A DNA stretch of 64,000 nt from Plenodomus lindquistii. Lineage: Eukaryota > Ascomycota > Dothideomycetes > Pleosporales > Leptosphaeriaceae. A model generated the notes under the pieces. That model did no database searches. It was not told the origin of the DNA and worked only from the letters and a program-made list of their open reading frames with translations. The position numbers were made by a program, and so were the translations under genes. The stretch covers positions 1,860,001 through 1,924,000 of the forward strand of contig JANUWI010000003.1 in assembly GCA_025504975.1 (NCBI GenBank). The letters are read 5' to 3'. This document shows positions 11,423 through 23,216 of the stretch, piece by piece; the stretch's first letter is position 1, and every line of letters begins with the position of its first letter.

Positions 11423-12176
11423 TCACGCCTTCTTCTGAGGCGCGGTATCGCAAAGTGTCCCACAATTCTTGCACGTCCGCGCTTCCGTATCCGCCTTGAA
11501 CGAATTCACCGCATCCTTGATCTGGGTCCCCAAATCCGTACAATGAAACGCAGCCTCATGTACCTTATCCCCACAACCCTGACAATACCACCTCAGGCGA
11601 TCCAGACTGCCCTCTGGCCGTTTCTGCTCCAGCACCACGCCCACTGTGTCCTTGAACCTGACCGGGTTATGCGGCGTATTCGGCGGCAGGAGAAACATGT
11701 CACCCTCGTGGATGTGGATATCGCGAAACTGCTGGTCGGGCGGTTGTGAAGCGTCGACGACTTTGAGAAGCATGGAGCCTTTGTGTTGGTAGAACCATTC
11801 TGCGGTTTCATTGATGTGGTAGTCTGTTCGTTCGTTGGGGCCGCCGACAATCATGACGGTTACCGAGTCGTTGTAGACGCAGTAGTTGTTGATGGGGGGT
11901 TTGAGCATGTGGGAGTTTTCTGCGACCCTGATCAATGGTGACGCGTTAGCGGCGGTTCTTTCTGGGGTATTGGTGGAGGAGGCTCAAGCAGGAGATGCAA
12001 GGGAGGAAGTACCATTTTGGAATATTCAAAGGCGGTCCGAGTTCTCTGCGTGTCCGCGATTGTGAGAAGTGGCGTTTTGATGTTGATCCGGAGGTCCGCA
12101 GCAGCAGCGGCGCGCGGGGTGAGGCTTGCCAGAAGCTTTGCGCCGCTGGGCGCAGGAGTTGCATAGACATTGTCAT
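11423..12176 (-). CDS. bna1: 3-hydroxyanthranilate 3,4-dioxygenase with presequence-like N-terminus
   Basis: Opens 3-hydroxyanthranilate to aminocarboxymuconate semialdehyde in kynurenine-to-NAD synthesis, using Fe(II). Exons are 12176-12013 and 11927-11423; the 85 bp intron (GTACTT..CAG, branch GCTAAC) joins NIPKW to VAENSHMLKPP. The product is 222 residues. Core features: metal ligands H92 and E98 in DYHINETAEW, a third His at about 141 in TPHNP, and the C-terminal rubredoxin-like cysteine pairs (CQGC and CKNC). The family usually begins near NIPKW, so about 47 extra residues precede it here. They are rich in Arg, Ser, Ala and Leu, nearly free of acids, and contain RHFSQS, a mitochondrial cleavage-like motif. 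The extension uses the first ATG and the same frame; I infer possible mitochondrial targeting. It is convergent with ORC3. Confidence 0.9.
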
Positions 12177-12488
12177 GATGGGTATGTCATTTCTTTGGAT
12201 CTTCGCACCAACTGCCAGATGTTGGGGTTTCGGTCGCGTGCTTTGAAATCCAAAAGTCTCGATGTCAGTGACGATAATAGTCCAGGGTCTCGCAAGTGGG
12301 GCTAAACTTGCTCAATGTAATGCAACCAACCCCCGCGATGAGCGCGTCGGCCCGTGCTGAGAACGCTATGGTGCGACGCGTGATGGGCTGGCCGCTGACT
12401 TGATGTGCGTTGCGATAGCGACGTTTCGTCCTCGTCTCTCTACCTCACTTTACAAAGTACGACGCAGATACACAGCAAGCAGCACAAG

Positions 12489-13294
12489 ATGGATCACTCA
12501 GGTATGGATCACGGCCACATGGACCATGGACACGGCGACCACAGCATGCCCGGAATGCCAGGCATGGGCGGCGATGCACCAATGTGCAGCATGAACGTAT
12601 GATCTCTGATTCCTTTCAGTCCCTCTGGATGAAAAGGGTGCTGTTCTAACATGGTGTGTCTTATCAGATGCTGTTCACATGGGACACGACCAACCTCTGC
12701 ATCGTCTTCCGCGGCTGGCGCATCGACGGCACCGTCTCCCTCATCTTCTCGCTCCTCGCAATCATACTGCTCACAGCTGGCTACGAGGCGGTCCGCGAGA
12801 TGTCGCGACGATACGAGGCGTATTCGCAGGCTGCGACCGAGGGACGCAGGGGCGGTGATGTTAGAGGTGAGTCTACATATCTCTCATACGAGTCGAGACG
12901 GAACGATGAGCAACAAACGCTGCTCTACGATAAGACAAGGTTGTTTTCCTACTCGTCACCTTTGCCTTGGGACATTGGCTGAGTGCAGCGCAAACATAAA
13001 AGACGACGCGGATGAATCGAGCTCATTACTTGGCCCAGGACGTAACGCTGGGAAAGCGGAGCAGCAGCACAAGATTGTCAAGGCGGCGCTGTATGCTGTG
13101 CAGGTCTTTTACTCGTTCTTCATCATGTGAGTGTATACTTGGAGTCGGTTCCATGGTGCCAGGAGCTGATTAGGCGTAGGTTGTTGTTCATGACTTACAA
13201 TGGGTGGATCATGCTGGCGGTAGCGGTGGGAGCATTTGTTGGGTATTTGATGTTCAGCCAGTCTTCCAGCACCAAGTCGGTTGCTTGCCACTGA
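12489..13294 (+). CDS. Ctr-family copper transporter
   Basis: Imports or mobilises Cu(I) across the plasma or vacuolar membrane as a trimer. Exons are 12489-12596, 12668-12939, 12989-13126 and 13180-13294, with introns of 71, 49 and 53 bp. The product is 210 residues. The N-terminus is Met/His-rich (repeated MDH, GHG, MPGM), as expected for copper capture. TM1 follows the RGWRIDGT segment. After a polar loop of about 80 residues come TM2, containing the M-x3-M motif (MLLFM), and TM3, containing G-x3-G (GAFVG). A Cys-His pair (CH) is the very end, like the copper-relay tail of other Ctr proteins. The second donor (GTTGTT) is weak, but only that join keeps the frame. Confidence 0.88.
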
Positions 13295-14598
13295 ATGTTC
13301 GGCTACGTCGGATCGGAACCAAATAGGAGTATGTACTCTCATGTGCTCGGGTCTTCTCACCGCAAAGCGCTGATTACCTGCAATATCCGGAGTTGGACAT
13401 GGATAGTTCTCAGACCTGGCAAAGCGTAACCGTGCAGTTGCGCTGCGCCAATGACAAAAGGGCTGTGGAACGTTGTTGATGAATCTTGGTGGTTGACATG
13501 TTGTTGATGGGCGCAGTGTGGAATAGGTCATCGCAGTGGAATTTGGACCTCGGCATACTCTCCTGCGATAATCATGGCTCGATCGGTGACTTGAAACCAG
13601 AGAGAACTTCGCGCAAACAAACAGCCTTCAAACTGTGTAGAAATACCTTATTCAAGGGCAAGATGTGCCATGAATGTATTATGCTCAACTCTGTACCTTG
13701 CATACAACCATTCGTGCTCGCGCTAGAAGACACCGAGCTGCTGGCCGTATGGCGCATCGGAATTACCTATGCCGAACGCGACGTTCTTGAGAAGCATCTC
13801 ACCCATGAATTGCAGCTCTATTCCGCTGGAATTCGGGGTACTTTCCATGGTGTAAATAAAATCTATACCGAGATGATGACTTCACATCAATGCTTGAAGA
13901 ATCGAGAGTCGACAGTTGTGCAGGGAAATTTCGCCCGCTGCTGAAAGACTGCGCAGACACCGATCCTGGGCCGGTTTTTGAAATATGTGCGGGGAAGATT
14001 TCCAAAGTTGGCGTCTCCATCGAAGCTGGGGCTGCCGTCAGAGCAGAAAATGGATTTACATACAACGCATGGAGCAAGAACAAAAGCACTGACAGCAACA
14101 GGCGCGAAATGTATTGCGTCTTCAATGCAGGTTATAGAGGATGGTTGACTAAAGACACTGGCTGCACCTAGATCTTCACATGCCAGCAGCGCGTGACCCC
14201 AGGCTTTTCCCCCAGCTTTTCCCGGCAGGTGTCCGCCTGTCAGCAGTCCGTCGCGCGTCTCGACCAAGCAACGCTGTCCAAGTGGAGCATCATGTGCCTG
14301 TGAACCAAGCTCAGCGTCTTCACATGCTGATGAACTATGGCGGTGTTGGACGGTGATGCTTGTGGAGACATGGGACGAGTACAAACGGCAAGCGCGCGAT
14401 TGGCCGGGGTTTGCGTGGAGTGCATGGAGCTTAGCGCAGTCTCCACTTCCGAGGCTCATGTTGCGACGCAAGACCATGGCGCCGAACGGGCGTGCTCTGC
14501 CAGTCTGAATAAAGACTCCGCCTTCCCGTTCCACACGCATTTGCTTCCCCAGACCCATCTCTGACTTTTTCACATCTCCGTATATACCCCGTTTCATC
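13295..14598. other. Intergenic region, only doubtful open frames
   Basis: About 1.3 kb between two plus-strand genes. It has a 152-codon plus frame (13486-13944) and a 242-codon minus frame (13887-14615) that overlap each other. The minus frame runs into the start of the fumarate reductase gene. Neither shows a domain, signal peptide or splice support. Confidence 0.4.
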
Positions 14599-16717
14599 AT
14601 GCCACAAAGGGTCATTGTCGTTGGTGCTGGCTGTAAGCATCACCCTCGGATCATGCACCATGTAGACGACGGCTAACGTGGTCGACAGTGTCCGGCCTGA
14701 GCGCTGCTCACACCATCTATCTTGCTGGAGGCAATGTTGTTCTCCTCGACAAGAACAGTAAGTTTGCATCTGTTGATACATACGGACGAGATGCTGATTT
14801 GCGCAGACTTCATGGGAGGCAACTCCACAAAAGCCACATCAGGAATCAACGGTGCTCTCACAAGAACACAAGTAGACCACCAGATTGGCGACAGCGTCAA
14901 GCAGTTCTATGAAGACACACTCAAGTCTGCCCGCGACAAGGCGCGGCCAGATCTGATCAAGGTCCTCACCTACAAGTCGGCTGCGGCCGTCGAGTGGCTG
15001 ATGGACGTCTTCAACCTCGACTTGACTCTAGTTTCGCGGTTGGGGTACGTTTCTCCTCCCAAAGTCGAATCCGAACAGAAACTGATATCGAGGACAGTGG
15101 CCACTCCCAGCCCCGAACCCACCGTGGCCACGATGCCAAGTTTCCCGGTATGGCCATCACATACGCTCTGATGCAGCGATTCGAGGAGCTCGCCGAGGCA
15201 GAGCCGGAGCGCGTCCAGCTCGTCAAGAAGGCCAAGGTCACCAAGGTCAACACCGAGGGCAACCGCACTCTCGGTGTCACATACACTTTCAACGGCGAGG
15301 AGACCACACTAGAGGGCCCTGTCATTCTTGCAACTGGTGGCTATGCTGCCGACTTCACAGAAGACTCGCTCCTCAAGAAGCACAGGCCAGATACCTTCGA
15401 CCTGTCGACGACCAACGGCGCTCACGCCACCGGTGACGGACACAAGATGTTGATGAAGATTGGTGCCAACGGCATCGACATGGACAAGGTCCAGGTTCAC
15501 CCTACTGGTCTTGTCGACCCCAAGGACCCAACCGCAAAGACCAAGTTCTTGGCCGCTGAAGGTACGTGCTTTGAAGAATGACTCCCAGGACCATCAGCTG
15601 ACTCTTTCCAGCTCTCCGTGGTGAGGGTGGTATCCTGCTCAACAGCAAGGGCAAGCGCTTCTGCGACGACCTCGGTCACCGCGATTACGTTTCCGGCATG
15701 ATGTGGGAGGAGAAGGAGAAGGGCAACTGGCCCATCCGCCTCGTCCTCAACTCCAAGGCCTCGAACATCCTCGACTTCCACACAAGGCATTACTCTGGCC
15801 GTGGCCTGATGAAGAAGATCACTGGTGCTGAGCTCGCAAAGGAGATTGGTGTCAGCGACAAGGAGCTCCAGGACGAGTTCCAGAGCTACAACGCCATCGC
15901 CAAGGGCGAGAAGAAGGATGTGTGGAACAAGAAGTACTTCCACAACCTGCCCTTTGACATCAACGACACCTTCCACGTTGCACACATGGAGCCCGTTCTT
16001 CACTTCACCATGGGCGGTATCGAGATCAACGACCAGGCACAGTGCTTGAACTCAAACGGCGAGCCGTTCGAGGGTCTGTACGTCTGTGGTGAGCTTGCTG
16101 GTGGTGTCCACGGAGCCAACCGTCTCGGAGGGTCGTCACTGCTCGGCTGTGTCGTCTACGGCCGTGTTGCCGGAGACTCGGCATCCAAGTACCTGTTCCA
16201 ACAGGCGCTCAACAACGCCGGTGGCGCCGCTGTCTCGCGTCTCGGACAGATTTCCCTTCACATTGACCCATCGCAACCCGGAAAGGTCTCGATCGAATGG
16301 GGCAACAGCGTCAGCGGCGGTGCCCCATTGAGCGCTGGCTCAGACCCCGTGCAGCAACAAAAGCAACTGTCAGCAGCACCCGTCATGAAGGGTGATGCCG
16401 ATTCAAATGAACCCGGCAAGGTGTCCAAGCCCAACGAGCCCAAGAAGTTTAGCGTCCCAGAGAAGGAGTTTTCGCTCGAGGAGATTGCCAAGCACAACAA
16501 GAAGGACGATCTGTGGATAGCGGTGAAGGGTATCGTCATGGATGTGACCAACTGGACAGACGAGCACCCAGGAGGTCCTCAGGCGCTCTTCAGCCACATG
16601 GGCAAGGATGCATCAGAGGAGTTTGAGATGCTGCACGACGACGAGGTTATTCCCAAGTACGCGCCTGAAATCGTCATTGGACGTGTCAAGGGGCAGGAGA
16701 TTACTCTTGAGTACTAG
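14599..16717 (+). CDS. Soluble flavin fumarate reductase with C-terminal cytochrome b5 domain
   Basis: FAD enzyme of the Osm1/Frd1 type that reduces fumarate to succinate and reoxidises reduced flavins, supporting redox balance at low oxygen. Exons are 14599-14632, 14689-14757, 14807-15044, 15098-15561 and 15612-16717 (introns 56, 49, 53 and 50 bp). The product is 636 residues. The Rossmann motif GAGLSG is at residues 9-14, followed by a GGNSTKATSGINGA flavin segment. The catalytic region includes HRDYVSG and the FAD-end signature GGVHGANRLGGSSLLG. After a Pro/Lys linker, residues 548-636 form a cytochrome b5 domain with heme ligands H587 (in DEHPGG) and H610. No signal peptide or presequence is present: the Rossmann strand begins at residue 4, suggesting a cytosolic enzyme. 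Confidence 0.92.
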
Positions 16718-17040
16718 GGGATGTTGGAATAGCGTTTATGTACTTCTAGCCTGTGCTTTCAATGACATGTCTTGCATATTACAATCTTGATCTTTTGTGA
16801 CGTTTGTGCCATTGTAATCTGGACATGGTTGGGATGGTCAGCATTCCTCGGCAGGCAGGCGCAAGCCCCTCGGCCGCACATGCAGATCGGCTGGACCCTT
16901 GGGCGCATCCAATTCCCCAGACGGCGAACAACCATGGCCCCTTAGAGCTCAACTACCACCACAACACGTCACGCAGAGTTGTTTACAAGTGACAGCCAAA
17001 AGATGCAGCGCCAGCATCAACTCCCCATTTTCGAGCGACA
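16718..17040. other. Short intergenic region upstream of Ted1-like gene
   Basis: About 320 bp with the 3' end of the fumarate reductase gene and the promoter of the next gene. Nothing else is seen. Confidence 0.5.
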
Positions 17041-19192
17041 ATGACTACGTACGACGAGTATGGTGTCCCCGTAGGCGCATACTCGGAGCCAGAGAGCTTG
17101 AGGACGCAGGCGTGGAGGCTTGCGCGGGCGCTGTTTGTATATAGGATACGGCCAATGGCGCAGGACAGGTTTCTTGCGCTCAAGAGGGGGCAATGGAGTT
17201 TCAAGAGGCTGGCCACACTTGTCAATGCCCTGGTGCTGACGTGGTGGGTGGTGCTGTATTGGGGCGAGAGGGGCGTCTTCAACGGCGCAATTGACGGCTG
17301 CCATTGGGATCGGTGGGAGAACTGGGTGCGTAATTTACTCTAGGTCTGTATAATATCAAGTATGATACAGTACTGACTGCACACAGGAAGCCGGCGCAAA
17401 CCCCCACAGACTCATCTTCATCGCCGACCCCCAGCTCATCGATCCTCACACCTACCCCGGCCGCCCATGGCCCCTCAACCCCCTCACATACAAGTACACC
17501 GATCTCTATCTCCGCCGCACCTACTCCCGCTTCCAGACCATCCTCTACCCAGACACCGTCTTGTTCCTCGGCGACCTCTTTGACGGCGGCCGCGAATGGT
17601 CCACGCGCACCACCACCTCCCCCGAGAAGCAGTACCGCAAGTACGGCGACGACTACTGGATCAACGAGTACCGCCGCTTCAGCAACATCTTCTTCAAACA
17701 CTGGGGCGACGCGGGCACGGCGCCTCGTCCAGGGCAGCCAGGCCGCAAGCTCATCACCAGTTTGCCGGGGAACCACGACCTAGGTTTCGCGCGCGGCGTG
17801 CAAGTCGGCGTGCGCGACCGATTCAACGCCTACTTTGGCGACGGCAACCGCATCGACATCATCGCAAACCACACCTTCATCTCCATCGACAGCGTCTCGC
17901 TCTCTGCGCTCGACCAGCCCAACCCGGACCAAGTCCCCTCCCTCTGGCAACCCACGCAATCCTTCCTCGATTCCGCAAAAGCCCAAAAACACCGCCTTGT
18001 CCACCGCGAACTCCGCGCTCAACAGGGCCTCCCACCCTACCCGCCCATGCAACACATCGCCATCCCCCTGCAAGACTTTGCGCGCGCAGACCTCCCCCAC
18101 GCAAATGCAGACGACGTAGTCGACTTCCCCAGTATCCTCCTCACACACGTGCCCCTCTACCGCCCCCCAGGTACACCCTGCGGTCCCCTCCGCGAACACT
18201 GGCCCCCTACTTCCCCACCCCCAGGCCACTCACCCCTCGAAACCGACGACCGCAACGCCATCGCCGTACGAGGCGGCTACCAGTACCAAAACGTGCTCTC
18301 GCGCGCCCTGAGCTCCAGCATCACGGAGAAAATTGGCGATATAAGCTATGCTTTTTCCGGCGACGACCACGATTATTGCGACGTGCTGCATCGGGGGTAT
18401 GTCAGTGGTGGGGGTGGAATCAGGGAGATTACAGTTAAGAGCATTAGTTGGGCCATGGGAGTGAGGAGGCCGGGTGTCTTGCTGGTTAGTTTGTGGAATC
18501 CTGTGGATGAGGTGGGGAGGGGGAGGGCGGAGGCCAAAGGGAAGACAGTACAGACGAGACTTTGTTTGTTGCCGGATCAGATTGGCACGTTTATCACGTA
18601 CGGCGTGTTATTCGGTGCGACGTTTGTCTTGCTGGTACTGAGAGCGGCGCTGGTGGCACTCGGTGTGCTCAGACTGCCCGATGACGAGACGGAAGATTCA
18701 CCATTATTACCAGTATCTTCTACCACCACCGCCGCCGCAGCCGCAGAAGACGAAAAACAACGCTACGACGATGCGAATCCGAATCCGCACTCTTCAAACT
18801 CATCCACATCGTCTGAACGCGCGGCTGGCGCTGTATCGTCTCGTACCCGTGGCGCTACTACATCATCATCACCATACTCCCAACCAACAACTTCAACACC
18901 AGCAACTACCCATCAGCATCAACCAGGAAAATACCCGTACCCCCTCGTTCAGCACGCGGGTTTTTACCCCGTTTCCTCTTCTCATCCTGCTTCCTCGCTG
19001 CACGATACAACATCCTCGTTCCACGTCCGCGAAAAACAAACAAAAATCTACGGCGGAAGTGCGAAATCCTCCACACCGCCGCGGAAGAAGAGAAAAGGGA
19101 TAAGACTGTTTTTGTATGAAGTAAAGGTTGGGTTGGCGAGGGTGGTGGTTTGGGGTGGGGTTGTGTATTTGGGGCTTGTTTGGAGGGGGTGA
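17041..19192 (+). CDS. Cdc1/Ted1-type membrane metallophosphoesterase
   Basis: Calcineurin-like phosphoesterase of the ER that, in this family, remodels ethanolamine phosphates on GPI anchors and helps GPI-protein export. Exons are 17041-17325 and 17387-19192; the intron is 61 bp (GTGCGT..CAG). The product is 696 residues. A first transmembrane helix lies at about 57-74. The lumenal catalytic domain shows the metal motifs in order: IADPQLID, FLGDLFDGG, LPGNHD, a THVPLY histidine and SGDDHDYC. A second hydrophobic segment (ITYGVLFGATFVLLVLR) follows, then a long Ser/Thr/Pro-rich stretch and a final hydrophobic helix at the C-terminus. The Ser/Thr insert before the last helix is longer than I would expect and probably disordered. 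It is convergent with AlaRS. Confidence 0.86.
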
Positions 19193-19594
19193 TGTGATAT
19201 GGTCGGGATGGGGGATGTTGTGCTGTGTTGTGTTGGGGATTTTGCTCTTGTAGGCAAAGTGGTATGGCTATTTAGTGAATTGGCAGTGTAAACATGCACA
19301 CACTATCTATCAGTGTGTCTATTTTTTTTTCCCCTTTGATGTCTGTTGGGGTTGTTTGAGGAGCGCGTTAAGCATGCTAGGCAGTCAGTCAGTCAGTCAG
19401 TCAACAACCATCGCATAAACTCGTCAACGCCCATTAAATCATGTTCAAACATGTTGAAATTCGCCATCGATCTATTCATCCATGCATCATCACACATGTC
19501 TGCGACATACATCAAAGTAACCCGCCTACTCCCTCCTCTACATCCACATTTCCTTCTTTGCTGTTCTTATTTTTTCGTATCGTGTCTTCTTTCT
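19193..19594. other. Convergent intergenic region with GTCA microsatellite
   Basis: About 400 bp between converging 3' ends. It holds a GTCA/CAGT tetranucleotide run near 19381-19402 and no gene. Confidence 0.5.
19381..19402. repeat. CAGT tetranucleotide microsatellite
   Basis: Five consecutive CAGT units lie in the 3' intergenic region between the Ted1-like and AlaRS genes. Confidence 0.8.
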
Positions 19595-22500
19595 TTACAA
19601 TCCAAGCTTCTCAATCCATTTCCTCGCCTCCTCAACCCCCTCATCCACTTTGTCCGCATTCGTCCCCTGGCCAACCGCAGTCGCTGCACCAGGTTTCCCC
19701 CCTGCCTTGCCGCCGATGATAGGTGTGACTGCGCCTGCCCACTTGGGTCCATCTGCGCCTGCTGCTTTGAAGGGCTATGTACACTTTTGTTAGTAATCGT
19801 GCGTTCAAGAAGCCAAAAGAAACAGGAGAGAGGGGGGGGGGGTGTCGAAGCGACAAGGAAAAGGATAAGAAAAGGGAAAAACTAACCTCACTAACATAAC
19901 ACCCATGAACCACCTTTCCCTCCTCAGGACTCGCAGCAAACAAATACACACTCTTCTCCCTCAGCGCACTCTTAGGCGCACTCACACTCTTAATCGCCTC
20001 GCTAATTGCCTTACCCACCTGCGCACTCCACTCCACCTTGGCCACCATGACCGTCTTCGTCTTCCCCGCATCATCTGCAAAGTACTTGGTCACCTGATCC
20101 AGCACACGTTTATTGTCCGCCTTAGCTGCAGCTTTTTGCTCGTCGAGGATAGATTTCTGAATCGTGTTGAACGACTCGCGAAGCCGGGATTTCGACAGTG
20201 CGGATATGGTGAGGGCGTTGAGTTCGACTTGGAGTTTTTTGGCGGCGGCTTCTTTGGCGGGGGAAAAGGGCATGCGGCCGAGTGATTCCATGCGCGATGT
20301 GAAGTCTGCTGCGAGGCGTTGGACGTTGTAGGCTTCTTGGCCGGTGACGGCGACGACGCGCCGGATACCCTTGGCGATACCGGATTCTTCGAGGATGACG
20401 AGTTCTTTGATTTCGCCCGTCTTGAGGACGTGCGTGCCGCCGCAGAATTCAATGGAGAGTTTGCCCCAGGATGGGTTCTTGGGGTCTGCGAGGAGGTCTT
20501 CGACGGGTTGGCCGACGGAGACGACGCGGACGGGATCGGGGTAGGTTTCGCCAAAGACGGCGCGGACGCCGGTGATTTCTTTGGCTTTGGAAAGTGGGAC
20601 TTCTTGGGCGTAGACTTTGAAATCGTCTTTGATGTACTTTGTGGAAATGGTTTCGACCTTTTCAATCTCAGCGTCTGAGAGACCGGCCTTGTGCGAAAAG
20701 TCGAAGCGGAGTTTTTCGGGGGCGACAAGCGAGCCCTTTTGGTCGACTTCGTTGCCGAGGACTTCGCGGAGGGCGTAGTTGAGGACGTGGGTGCCGGTGT
20801 GGTTGTTGCGGATGGGGTGTCTCCGAAGCTCGTCAAACTCTGCAATGACTTCACTGCCGACCTTGAGTTCGCCGTATTTTAGGTAGCCAGTGTGTAGCAC
20901 GTAACCAGCATATACCTGAACGTTGTCGATGCTGATCTCAGCTTCGCCATCGACCAGTAATCTTCCTGTATCGTACTCCTGACCGCCTTGCTCAGCGTAA
21001 AAGTTGGTCTTGTCGAGCAGGACACCGAATTGCTCGCCTTCGGGAACCTCTTTTGTGCTCTTCAGGAAGTTCTTGTTGTGGTAGATGGCCTTGATGGTAG
21101 CAGTGATGTTCTCGCGGCCGTGTTTGGACGAATCATCAGTCTTGGGCACATCGTCCATGCCTTCCAACGCACCGAGGTCATGCACATCAAACTTGACCAG
21201 AGCAGCACCAGCCTTCTTGTTGCCCTTACTGGCCTCACGAGCCTTCTCTTGCGCCTCCTCAACTTCCTTGTCATTGATGTTGAGACCGCGCTCCTCAGCC
21301 ATGAGTCTTGTAAGATCGACGGGGAAACCGTACGTGTCGTACAACCGCCAGACGTCGTCTCCGGGCAGATCATTCGAGCCCTTTGCCTTTGCCTTTTGTG
21401 CGTACTTTTCAAAGATGACTTCACCACGATCCAGCGATTTGGCAAACGCCTTTTCTTCCTCGTCGAGAATCTCGATGATATCCTGTTGCTTCTTCTTGAT
21501 CTCTGGGAACATGTCGCCCATCTGGTCGACAAGTGTGGGGATGATCTTGGAGAAGAAGTCGCCAATCTCAACTCCGAAGTACTTGCGCGCATAGCGGGCG
21601 CCTCTGCGTAGGACGCGACGGACGACATAGCCTCGTCCGACGTTGTTTGGAACACCGCCGTCGGCAATGGCAAAGCTCATCATTCGGGTGTGGTCCGCGA
21701 CGACTCGGTAGGCTGTGTCGATGCCATCTGGGTCATCCGCACCGAATCCTCCCTTGTACTCGCGCGCTCCAGTGATCTCTTGTATCCGCTTGAACAGTGG
21801 TGTGAAGACGTCGGTATCGTAATTTGACTTTGTGTGTTGCAGGACCGAGACCAATCGCTCGTATCCCATGCCAGTATCAATGTGCTTGTTGGGCAGCGGT
21901 CGCAACGACCTGTCTGGCTCGCGGTTGTACTGCATAAAGACATTGTTCCAAATCTCAATGACCTCGGGATCATCCATGTTAACCAGCGAAGCCGCGTTCC
22001 TGTAGTTGCCGCCCTCGGGCTCCCTCAAATCATAGTGCACCTCGGAGCAAGGCCCACAAGGGCCCTGATCGCCCATCTCCCAGAAATTATCCTTCATGTC
22101 GCCAGGCAAAATATGGTCCTCTGGCACGCCGGCGCTCAGCCACAACTGCTTGGCCTCGAGATCGGGCTCGAGATCATCGGTGCCCTCAAAGTAGGTGACA
22201 TATAACCGCTTGGGGTCGATGCCGTAGACTTTTGTGAGCAGCTCCCAGGTGAAGCCAATGGCCTCCTTCTTGAAGTAGTCGCCAAAACTCCAGTTGCCCA
22301 GCATCTCAAAGAAGGTGTGGTGGTAGCTGTCCTTGCCGACATCGTCGAGGTCGTTGTGCTTGCCGCCGGCGCGAATGCACTTTTGCGAGTTTGCGGCGCG
22401 CTTGAGCTGGGCAAAGTCGGACGAGGGGTCGATGGTGCCTTGGAAGATGGCCTTGTACTGGTTCATGCCGGCATTGGTGAAGAGGAGCGTGGGGTCGGAG

Positions 22501-22896
22501 AGGGGCACGACCGAGGACGAGGGGACTGTTGAACAGGTCAATTGGCACTGCTGTTGTGCAAGAAGGGAGGGGAAGTGGTCGAGACTGACCAAAAGAATGG
22601 CCGCGCTCCTTGAAGTAGTCGAGAAACGTCTGGCGCACGCGTTGGGCGCCCCATTCGTGCGTCGTGTCGGTGAGCGACATGTTGGCGGCCTGCGCGTTGC
22701 CGTGGAGGGGTATGGAGAGTGCTCTTGTGCGCGTGAATTGGCGGCGGCCGTGTGCAGATGGGGCGAGTGGGCGCGAATTGCAGGCGGGGGGTGTCGTAGT
22801 AGTAAATGCAGTGGCAGTGAGAAGGGCAGGCAATCGCAGCAGTCGGCGTCTTGGGCCTGGGTGACTCAGACACTGTGCAGCGGCGAGTGGCAGCAT
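19595..22896 (-). CDS. ala1: Alanyl-tRNA synthetase, probable cytosolic and mitochondrial forms
   Basis: Charges tRNA-Ala and edits mischarged Ser/Gly. Exons are 22896-22590, 22525-19887 and 19774-19595, with introns of 64 bp (GTCAGT..CAG) and 112 bp (GTTAGT..TAG). From the ATG at 22680 the protein is 969 residues, the normal eukaryotic length. An in-frame ATG at 22896 adds 72 residues rich in Arg, Leu, Ala and Thr with no acidic residue, like a mitochondrial presequence. Class II motifs are clear: TNAGMNQYK, KCIRAGGKHNDLDDVG and FFEMLGNWSFGDYFK. The editing domain has HTGTH and CGGTH metal ligands. The C-terminal C-Ala end is in the last exon. The span given uses the long form; in other fungi one AlaRS gene serves both compartments through alternative starts. 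Confidence 0.93.
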
Positions 22897-23216
22897 TCAC
22901 GAAACTTGTGGGATAGCCTGCAACCACCAGCGACTACCACCAGATGGCGGGGCTTTTGCTGGGTGTGCCCGCTAACGTCCAGGCGGCGCCCGGGCGCCCA
23001 GTTCGCGTCATGGTCATGGTCCCCTGCCACGGCCCTTCGAGAAGCTTCACCCGCCCTGCATGCACCCACCCACCCCGTTATATCATGCCGTCACACCCAA
23101 ACAACACACACTCCAGCGCTTCCTCTACATGAGTTGACGCGCTCACCTTGGACTCGTCGAGAGACTAGCACACGCCATCCAGACACGAGACCCTCGTTCA
23201 TCAAAGCTGGCATGGG
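22897..23216. other. Divergent intergenic region upstream of AlaRS
   Basis: About 320 bp between divergent starts, presumably carrying both promoters. No other feature is seen. Confidence 0.5.

Noticed and set aside
13486..13944. Plus-strand frame of 152 codons
   Set aside because: It starts with ATG but has no recognisable domain, no splice partner, and Cys/His positions without pattern; chance frame judged more likely.
13887..14615. Minus-strand frame of 242 codons
   Set aside because: It covers the promoter and first codons of the fumarate reductase gene, has no domain or targeting feature, and overlaps another frame on the plus strand.
17596..18438. 280-codon plus frame inside the Ted1-like gene
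   Set aside because: Shifted frame of a GC-rich coding exon; Arg/Pro/His-rich composition shows it is a shadow.
20090..20854. 254-codon minus frame inside AlaRS
   Set aside because: Shifted frame of the AlaRS coding exon, dominated by Ser/Lys/Pro; a shadow.
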